Source: Photobacterium angustum
GTDB taxonomy: Bacteria > Pseudomonadota > Gammaproteobacteria > Enterobacterales > Vibrionaceae
Assembly: GCF_003026365.1 (NCBI RefSeq)
Contig: NZ_PYOM01000002.1
Coordinates: 248,001 to 312,000, forward strand
DNA length: 64,000 nucleotides
Reading direction: 5' to 3'
Shown here: one piece after another, positions 10,901-19,420 of the stretch
Layout of the letters: the number at the start of each line of letters is the position of its first letter
Numbering within the stretch: position 1 is the first letter of the stretch
The notes under the pieces: generated by a model
What the model was told of the DNA's origin: nothing
The model's database searches: none
Seen by the model: the letters and a program-made list of their open reading frames with translations, nothing else
Position numbers and translations under genes: made by a program

Positions 10901-13900
10901 TGCGATAATCACTATAAGCAGGCTCATTCTTATCACCCGCTACATCAACGTTTACATGTGATACAACGTCTTTAACCGTGATGTCATTAGCCCAGTTATT
11001 TGAACTATTTTGAACCTTAATTTCATATGTCGCTTTTTGTCCTGGAATATAATAGCTATTCGATGTGAACGGCTTACCATCAAGCTCAATCACATTTTTT
11101 GATGCACTAATATCTTTAGACTCAGGTGTTAATACAGCATCATCACTCTTCTTACCGAACACTGCTGTATTGGTAATATCCCCCAATGCATCATCGCTAA
11201 TGGTAGCATCCACTAAAATCGTTATTTTGCCGACTTTAGGCGCAAGCACAGCCTTAGCTTTAATATCATTCTGCCCAGTTGTCAGTGGGATTGTTGTAAT
11301 GCTACCGTCAAATACAGGCGTATTAACAGTCCAATGGCTGAAAGGAGTAGCTGTTGGATCTTGCTTACCGTCACCTGATAACTCAGCGACATTAGTAAGT
11401 AATTTACTTAATTCATCTTTCAATGCCACGGTGTAACTCGTACCGTAACCTTTGTTTGATAACTCAATTTTGTATTGGATTTTTTGGCCCGGTTGGTAAG
11501 TCTTGATTTCCTTACCTGCACTATCCATAACAATTTTCATTAGCTCAACATTGGCTGGCAGCATTTTAGAGACAGGAGATTTAGGATGTAGCCTGTCTCC
11601 AACATTTGCCACATTTTGGAATGTACCAACAATGGTAGGCTTAATATGCGCTTTAATATTAAACGTCACCACATTTTCAGGACCAATATCAACTTTTGTA
11701 TCAAGTACTTGAGTTGAAGATGCAAAGCCTTCCACTTTACTAAATGCATCTTGACGAGCAAAAGCGTAGTCAATCAATACATCATCAAAAACAGGCTCTT
11801 CTCCACTATCAACGGTTTTTGCAGTGATAGAAGATAGATCATCTTTTATCGATAAATTATCAATATTCGCAGTACTTTGGTTGGTTACCGTCACTTGATA
11901 CTCAATGTAACCACCCGGCATATAGCCTTTAAGATCTGGCAGTTTATTTTTCTCATCATCGTAATATGCAACTATCGTCTTGTTAGCAATGTATTTTCCG
12001 GCAACGGGGTTAGTGACTACTTCGGTGGTATTACCATTCACATCTAAGTTATTGGTAATTGGGCCAACCGCATCCTTATTTACGACAGCATTAACACTAT
12101 AAACAGCAGTACCACCTAAAGGAATAATGGTGTCCGTTGTATTTATGCTACCAGCTTTGTCATAATGACCAGCGAAATACCATGTTTTATATTCACCACT
12201 ATATTTGTCCGTTGTTGTAACAGACGAGAACGCAGGAGCTTGATTACCATCAACATCCAGCACCATTACATCAGCAAGTAAATCCTTAACATGCACATCA
12301 AAAGCATGAGCTTTTCCCGTGTTTTTAACGGTTAAGGTGTAATGTAATGATTTACCGGGTTCATAACTTTTCTGATCAACCTTTTTTTCAATCTCCAATT
12401 TAGGTTCATAAGGCTCCACCACTAAATCAGAATCGTTATTAAAGGTAATATCACCCACAGCATCTTCACGGATCTTACCTGTTACGGTATAGATCACTTT
12501 CTCCCCCGGAGCGACATCAATCACCGTATCGATATTCTTATTATCAGCAACGGTACCGTCTACCTTGCCATCTGTTGAAGTTGATGGTGCATCGTGAGTT
12601 TTTTTTGATTCTTTTTTTATAACGTCAACCGTGAATTCAGGACCTGAACCATGATCAAACGGATTACCTTCTGAGGTTGTACCGTCTTTATTAATGGTCT
12701 TAACTTTCAAGCCTTCTAGGTTCTCCAAAATGGCTTTGTTATTCATGTAGCCCAAGTTTGAAGAAGCCGTGACGGTATAAACGATTTCTGTTTTACCCGG
12801 AATATAATGAGATTCACTTAAATGACGAGTGATATTTCCACCGGTTGATGCTCGTTGTACCGATGCATCGGCATAAGCTGTGATCTCTTCCATTCGACCA
12901 TTTTTAGGTGAACGATAAGTCACTTTAGCAACATTTTGTAGCCAATCATCAACCACATTGTCTTTAATGATGGCTGTAATTTGGTAAGTAACGCTATCAC
13001 CGTCTTCACCTTTTGCCTTCAGTGAAATGTGATCGCTTAAATCAACATTTGTATCAAATGCTTGATAACTACCACTACCGATCTGCTTGGTTATTTTCCA
13101 AGAACGATAGGGTGTTCCTGTCGTATCGGCGTCATGGTTATCACCATTATTTGCTAGTGCAATATCAAGGCCTGAGATCTGATCGCTAACAATGACATGA
13201 TCAACTTGATGTGCACTGTTATTTACAACATGTACAGTCCAAGTGTACTTATCGCCAGGGTGGTAACGTTTAAAATCAGGATCGCCATACTTATAAATAC
13301 TAACGCTATTACCCGTCACGCCGTCTTCTTTTACATCCACAGAGGCATCAAAATGTTCACCTGAATTGTCATCAACAGTTGCAACGTTAGTGATTATTCC
13401 TTTACCTATCGCATTATGAGACACAATCCCTTTAACGTGGATTCGAAGCGTTTGATGAGGAGCCAAATCAAAACGAGCACGATCTAAATCTTTCGTCCCG
13501 TTCATTGCCGAAGATTCCGAGTTAGGAAAACCAAACAGTTCAGTACCTTGACCGCGATCTGTCGTTGATGAGTTTATATCATCATCAATCACTTCCCACC
13601 AAATTTTCCACGAATCAAAAATACCCAAACTAGAAATAGAATCAGTAACATGACCATCATTCACATAACCATCACGTTCGTAGTTTTGAATATCAATGGT
13701 GTAATCAAGTGGCTGATCAACGGTGTATGTTTCTGTTGAAACTAATTTACGTAAACGAATACGCGGCTCAGCAGGAACGACATCAACGTGAGTTGTTTTG
13801 ATGACGTCACCTGTACGTGCTAATTCAGCTTGTGCTTGGTTAGTGAATTTTCCCCAAACCACGTGATCTTTACGACGAGGATCAATCTGTGCCGTTACAA

Positions 13901-16040
13901 TAAATGTTACCGAGCCATCAGCTGGAACATTAATAACACTCTCTAAATCTTCATTATTTTCAGACGCTGTAACAACTTCCGCCCCACCGTCAGTATCCGT
14001 TGATACGGTCCATGACGTGAATACAGGCACCTCTTCACCCGCTTTTTCAAGTAACTCAGCTTTTATTTGAGAAATAGCATCCGTCACTGTCACATTTTTG
14101 GCAAAGCCCGCTGGAGATGGATTGGTTACTTTAATGGTGTAAGTAAACTCATCATCGTTATAACCGTACGCACGCCCCCCATCACGATTGGCGCCTTTAA
14201 CATGCTTCTCTATCTTTAATTTTTCTAAACGAGGCATAGTAATAACAGTTGATTTACCTTGTTGTGTACCTTCACCGGCATAAGCCGTATTAGAGATAAC
14301 ACCGACAATGTCTTGTTTAGTCATAGCGGTAACAATGTATTTCACCGACTCATTCGGGAAAATAGTTGCTTTTACATCAATAGGATTTTTATTTAAATCA
14401 CCATTAACATCAGGATTAGAATGTGGTCCCTGCTCTGTCGTTACATGAATATCAGTAAATGGATATACCTTCTTACCGTCAGCATTCTCTGCCGTGATTT
14501 CATTTAATTTATCAACCACAGGAATATCAAGTAACAAACCATTCGATGGGTTTTTTACTTCAATGGTATAAGTAATATCTTCACCCGGAGTGAACTTGTC
14601 TTGATCTACCGATTTCTTAATTTGGATCTTACCCTTTGGCATATCAATACCAGAGCCAGATTCATCAAAGTCATCACCACAAGCATTAGAATCTTGAATA
14701 TGTCCAATCGTGGTGTCTTTCACTTTTGCTTTGATCGTATATTCGATATAAGAATTTGGCGCTAAATCGACCACAAAGTTAATGTTATCCGTTCGATGTG
14801 CCGACGGGTTATTCGCAGCAACACCAGCATCAGTACCTTTAGCAGTATTTTCTGCATCAATACTGTCGATATACCAATACTCAAATGGCGCCTCATCTGC
14901 ACCTGTCGATTGCGTAGTGGTAGGACATGTCATCAGTTTATCTAATAAACTAATGTTGTTAGCAAACTTATGCTTATCTTTATTTGTAACTCTTAATACA
15001 TAAGTAATTTCATCACCCGGTGAATACTCACTTTCAATCACCCTTTTCGTATTCTCTGTCGTGTTTACAAGCTGAGTGTTTGTATTCACTAATGCAGTTT
15101 CAGCAACTTGTTGTTTTTTTGCATCAAGCAACAATGCTTTATTACTGATCTCTGCAATAGCAACAGCTGTTGTTGTCGCTGTCACCGTATAGGTAATTTT
15201 ACCCTTAGCAGGTAATGTCACTGTGTCATCAAGATCAGCATCTTTAAGAGGAGAAGACAATGAAGAATCAGCACCGTTTTCAACGGCGACAATAATATCC
15301 CATGATGTAAACGGGCTAGACTTATCTTCATCGATATGTGACCAGTTACTATTGTCGTCGATATTATTATTTGCCGCTTGTGACTGGATTGATGAAAGCG
15401 TATCAATCACATGATAATTACGTGCAGTACCGGCATGAGCAGCATTTTCAACCACTACGGTATAGGTAATTTTCTTACCTGTTTGATATGCCGTATTAGC
15501 AACGGTTTTAGTAATAGAAAGCTCTGGCTGTAAATAACCAGTGACAACCGCATCTAGTTTCTTTTTAAACCAGAAGCCCTTTTTAAATGAAACATGATCA
15601 CTGGTATTAATATCGCTGATAGCATTTTCAACAGTCTTAGCTGTAATGATATAAGTAATTAACTCAGAAGGAGCAACTACAATATTTGTCGACACTAGAT
15701 TCCCAGAAGTATTAAATACACCAGCATCACTATTATTACCAATAGTATCAACTTTATTAGAAACAGAAGAAAAGGCATTACCTTCACCTCCGGAATCAAG
15801 CATCGTAGTAATATCTGCAATTGATGCATTTAAATTTATATTTTTATAAGTAGTATCTTCAGAATTATTTTTAATGGTTAATGTATATTTAACTGATGAA
15901 CCTGCATCATAATTCTTTGGTGCACTTATTGTTACCACCAAATCATCGGTAATATTAGCTTGCGCTGGAAGCACAGATAAACCAGTTATACATATCAATA
16001 AAGATAATATGAATCTTACTAATGTTGATAACAAAGGCAT
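4971..16040 (-). CDS. Giant secreted DUF11-repeat surface protein (about 3,690 residues)
   Basis: I prefer the ATG at 16040, preceded by CGGAAAG, because it gives a clean Sec signal peptide ([20 protein letters not shown]...PAQA). A GTG at 16076 would add 12 residues. After the signal come about 24 tandem Ig-like repeats of 130-160 residues related to DUF11/TIGR01451. Each opens with a motif like Y.[12 protein letters not shown] and closes with V.I.P.G.V.FT..A.V...VG.I.N.A. The last repeat is the most canonical ([21 protein letters not shown], then [14 protein letters not shown]). The C-terminus holds a cross-beta region with [26 protein letters not shown], similar to SdrD-B or carboxypeptidase-regulatory-like domains. 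There is no LPXTG, autotransporter barrel or RTX motif, so export presumably needs help. The downstream barrel and OmpA lipoprotein genes are the obvious partners. Adhesin or surface-fibre function is inferred. Confidence 0.75.
   Translation of the reverse strand: [3689 protein letters not shown]
8640..10560 (-). repeat. About 0.8-kb tandem super-repeats inside the giant gene
   Basis: Within the giant gene, two repeat types alternate: one containing [15 protein letters not shown]-like sequence and one containing [14 protein letters not shown]-like sequence. Nucleotide similarity recurs at a spacing of about 0.80 kb (for example near 8,700, 9,502 and 10,308, each reading ATAAGCGGTGTTATCAAT or a close variant). 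A two-domain module was therefore duplicated more recently than the other repeats diverged. Confidence 0.7.
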
Positions 16041-16758
16041 AAGCTTTCCGTATATCTTCTTATTAATTATTTCCACACCTTATTAATACTGACTAGGTGT
16101 CCCTATAAATGAACATTAACAAGAGAAAGATACAGGGTTAACTCATATGTTATGAATAATATTGAATTAAAAAATCAGAACACCACCGATTAGATAGGAA
16201 GCAATTTATAACACCCATCGCTCCAGTAACGGAAAACACAAAACCCAACAAAAACATAAATTTAATAACTTACAAAAGATAATGCAACATAAAAAATGCT
16301 AAAAAAACCATAAAGAAAGCTTAATTAACTAATGTTTCAATTACATACTTATCTTATTGATATATAGCCTTCAGTTATGTCTCCTAACGTTATTTCACTA
16401 TCAATGACTGTTGCTTTTTTTAAATTATACTTTATCAAATATATGTGTAATACAAGATAAGTAGTGAAAAAAGGAATATAATATATTGCTTTTAAATTTG
16501 GAAAATCATAATAAAAAGTTAAATATAGCTCTAAAACACAACAAAAAGTCAATCGTTTAATTCTATTTTATCACATTTTTATCAATTTAAGATAACCTAC
16601 AGTTAAAAGGTAATATCATTTTTATCATCAAGAAAACACATAAAATAACTTAAAATTTTTATTGTAGATATGCCTTATTGAACTTTAATTTTCAGAGGAA
16701 TTAAGTAGAAGAATTTATACCTTTCTCTATTATTATTTTGATCTTTAACCTTAACTGA
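16041..16758. other. Divergent intergenic region, giant DUF11 gene / EAL gene
   Basis: This is about 720 bp of AT-rich DNA between two divergently transcribed genes, and it must hold both promoters. A 67-codon minus-strand ORF (16349-16552) lies here but has no ribosome-binding site or recognisable family, so I do not annotate it as a gene. I see no convincing operator. Confidence 0.5.
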
Positions 16759-18354
16759 TTGAGTATAATAACTGTGAAATTAAAGCGTCTTTCTTTTACC
16801 TTTTTTAACTTTGCTATTGGTTTTATGACCTTCGCAATCGTCATTATTTTAGTTACACTATCCTCTCAAAAAGTCAGTACTCAGTTATTCAAATCACATT
16901 TAAGTTTTTTAGAAGCCCAGCGTTACCATGCTTATATTAATGAGATAAAAACTACCTCCATTTTACTTGATAACTTACAATATCATTTATCATATACTTG
17001 CGATAAACATGATATTACAGAATTAGAAAAGATCAGTTATTACTCTCCGCAGATTGCTTCGATTCAACTTACTACTAACAGTGGTAAAAAATGCAGTGAC
17101 CACCGAGATATCAGTTCACTATATTTATCACCTCTCAAACGTATTAGTCTAGATCCGCAAATAACTTTAATTGCAAACAGAAAAAATAATCAGTCAATTA
17201 TTCAATACAATAAAAAGCTAATTGGCGGTAGCGTTATTGTTGATATCATACAACAACCAACTAACCCATTGCTCGCTAACTTGCCACAAAATAGCTGGCT
17301 ACAGATGATTGAAGGTAATCAAACAACGCTATTTACCGGCGACCCAAAAAGTGCGATCAGCAAAATATTCTCTAATAAACATATTAGTAGCGACATTCAA
17401 AATATTATTGAACCTATTTTAACCATGTCATTAAACAACAAAGCATGGTTAAAGTATTATTCAACACCAACAGTAATCAATACTTACCGAGCACAGATAC
17501 AACCCTATTTATTATTATTATTGGTACTGTTTACCTGCGCACTGATTTACTTATGCTATCGCCGCTATCATAGCGCTAGCATCATCAAATTTTTGGTAGA
17601 AAATGCGATTAAACAAAATCACCTTATCCCCTATTACCAAGCTATTGTTGATGCCAATAAACAGCAGATTTGTGGCTATGAAGTATTGATCCGTTGGGAA
17701 ACAAAAAAAGGTAAAGTCATTTTACCTGATGAGTTTATTCCACAATGTGAAGCAAACGGAGTTATCACTCCACTGACTTTTCAACTCATTAATACGGTTG
17801 CGAAAGATATTCGAAAACTGGAAATGCTGCATCACGGTAAACCGCTGCCTTATTACTTCAGTATTAATTTAAGTGCAAGTGTGCTTCAAGATCCTGAACT
17901 AGTAAAAATCACACGTAATGCTTTACTACATTACAAAGTCAAAGCTCATAACTTAGCCTTTGAATTAACCGAGCGAGCTCCAATAAAAGACATCGAACTT
18001 GCCAGCCATGTATGCCAGAAACTTAATGATATGGGAATTCAAATCAAGCTCGACGATGTCGGTAATGGCTATTGTGATTTTCTAGCACTACAAAAACTAC
18101 AAGCCACTACCATCAAAATCGATAAAATATTTATTGATGAACTAGATTGTAATAACAAAAATTCTATTGTGAGTTCATTGGTGGCGTTTGCTGATAAAGC
18201 AGAAGTTGAGGTAGTCGCAGAAGGCGTAGAAACCATTGAACAAGCAGAGTGCTTACTCACTATGGGAGTTCACTACCACCAAGGTTTTCTTTATAGCAAA
18301 CCACAACCATTCACGAAAATATTAAAAAAATATCAATCTAAAAACGTTATATAA
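16759..18354 (+). CDS. CSS-motif sensor EAL-domain cyclic-di-GMP phosphodiesterase
   Basis: This is a membrane enzyme predicted to hydrolyse c-di-GMP to pGpG. Residues about 8-38 form TM1. A periplasmic CSS-type domain follows, with cysteines at about 81 (YTC) and 112 (KKCSD), about 30 residues apart as in E. coli PdeC, where a disulfide controls activity. TM2 is at about 245-270, and the cytoplasmic EAL domain starts near 285. Its signature reads GYEVLIRW (EVL keeps the metal-binding Glu). NLSAS, FELTER, KLDDVGNG, IKIDK, AEGVE and QGFLYSKP are all present, so the active site looks intact. The start is TTG at 16759 or GTG at 16774; neither has a strong ribosome-binding site. It is divergent from the giant surface-protein gene, so c-di-GMP control of that protein is plausible but unproven. 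Confidence 0.9.
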   Translation: MSIITVKLKRLSFTFFNFAIGFMTFAIVIILVTLSSQKVSTQLFKSHLSFLEAQRYHAYINEIKTTSILLDNLQYHLSYTCDKHDITELEKISYYSPQIASIQLTTNSGKKCSDHRDISSLYLSPLKRISLDPQITLIANRKNNQSIIQYNKKLIGGSVIVDIIQQPTNPLLANLPQNSWLQMIEGNQTTLFTGDPKSAISKIFSNKHISSDIQNIIEPILTMSLNNKAWLKYYSTPTVINTYRAQIQPYLLLLLVLFTCALIYLCYRRYHSASIIKFLVENAIKQNHLIPYYQAIVDANKQQICGYEVLIRWETKKGKVILPDEFIPQCEANGVITPLTFQLINTVAKDIRKLEMLHHGKPLPYYFSINLSASVLQDPELVKITRNALLHYKVKAHNLAFELTERAPIKDIELASHVCQKLNDMGIQIKLDDVGNGYCDFLALQKLQATTIKIDKIFIDELDCNNKNSIVSSLVAFADKAEVEVVAEGVETIEQAECLLTMGVHYHQGFLYSKPQPFTKILKKYQSKNVI

Positions 18355-18374
18355 ACAACAGCTAGAATATAAAA

Positions 18375-18407
18375 AAACACGGCTATAATTGCCGTGTTTT
18401 CTTTTGT
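18375..18407. terminator. Bidirectional terminator (EAL gene / oppF)
   Basis: AACACGGC pairs with GCCGTGTT around TATAATT. Runs of A before and T after let it serve both converging genes. Confidence 0.85.
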
Positions 18408-18430
18408 TGGAGAATATTATCAAAAGCTCA

Positions 18431-19420
18431 CTAAGCTACATGTAAACATGATACCGCATGTACATCACCACCTTGCAAAGTTGGTTTTTGCTTTGCACAT
18501 AATGACGTTGAATTTGGACAACGGGTTCTAAATACGCAGCCTGAAGGGGGATTCATTGGTGAAGGTAAATCTCCTTCCAATAATTCAATGTGCTTATTAC
18601 GCTCAAGCTCTGGATCGGGAATAGGTACCGCAGACATTAAGGCTTTAGTATAAGGATGTTTAGGATCAGCAAATAATGCATCACTTTCACCCATCTCAAC
18701 TGCGTTACCAAGATACATCACCAACACGCGATCAGAAATATGCTTCACAACCGAAAGATCATGGGCAATAAAGATCAAACTAAGCCCCATCTCTTTTTGT
18801 AGCGATTTAAGTAGATTAACAACCTGAGCTTGAATCGATACATCAAGTGCTGATACCGGCTCGTCACAAATGATCATTTTAGGTTTTAAGATCAGTGCAC
18901 GCGCAATACCAATACGTTGACACTGTCCGCCAGAAAATTCATGAGGATAACGGTTTATCACGTTAGGTAATAAACCCACTTTAGCCATCATCGCTTGTAC
19001 TTGTTGCTTCACATCATCCGCTGAAAGCTTTGGATAAAATGCTTTTAATGGCTCCGCAATAATTTCCCCCACCGTCATACGTGGGTTTAATGATGCCAAT
19101 GGATCTTGAAAGATCATTTGAATTTCTTTGCGTTTCTCTCTTAACGCTTCACGTTTCAACTTTGTCAAATCTTGACCAAGCCAAACCACTTGCCCATCCG
19201 TCGCTTCAACTAAGCCAATAACAGCACGAGCAAAAGTGGATTTACCACAACCTGACTCACCCACGACACCAAGTGTTTCACCTTCATAAATACGGATATT
19301 AACACCATCAACCGCTTTTAATTTAAGTGGTGGTGTCCATGGCCATGCTGATTTAGCAGCAATATTGAAGTGAACTTTAAGATCATTTACATCTAATAGT
19401 AATTTCTTTTCTGTGCTCAT
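18431..19420 (-). CDS. oppF: Oligopeptide ABC transporter ATP-binding protein OppF
   Basis: OppF is one of the two ATPases that drive oligopeptide import at the inner membrane. Visible motifs are Walker A GESGCGKST (about residue 55), signature FSGGQCQR, Walker B MIICDEP and the switch His in FIAHD. The C-terminal extension has the cysteine-rich element CVFRTRCP typical of Opp/Dpp ATPases. Two ATGs lie close together. I chose 19420 because it overlaps the oppD stop as TAATG, though 19426 is also possible. It is the last gene of oppABCDF. Confidence 0.95.
   Translation of the reverse strand: MSTEKKLLLDVNDLKVHFNIAAKSAWPWTPPLKLKAVDGVNIRIYEGETLGVVGESGCGKSTFARAVIGLVEATDGQVVWLGQDLTKLKREALREKRKEIQMIFQDPLASLNPRMTVGEIIAEPLKAFYPKLSADDVKQQVQAMMAKVGLLPNVINRYPHEFSGGQCQRIGIARALILKPKMIICDEPVSALDVSIQAQVVNLLKSLQKEMGLSLIFIAHDLSVVKHISDRVLVMYLGNAVEMGESDALFADPKHPYTKALMSAVPIPDPELERNKHIELLEGDLPSPMNPPSGCVFRTRCPNSTSLCAKQKPTLQGGDVHAVSCLHVA

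Noticed and set aside
16349..16552. 67-codon minus-strand ORF between the giant gene and the EAL gene
   Set aside because: It lies in very AT-rich DNA with biased Tyr/Phe/Leu/Ile content, no ribosome-binding site and no recognised family, so chance is the better explanation.
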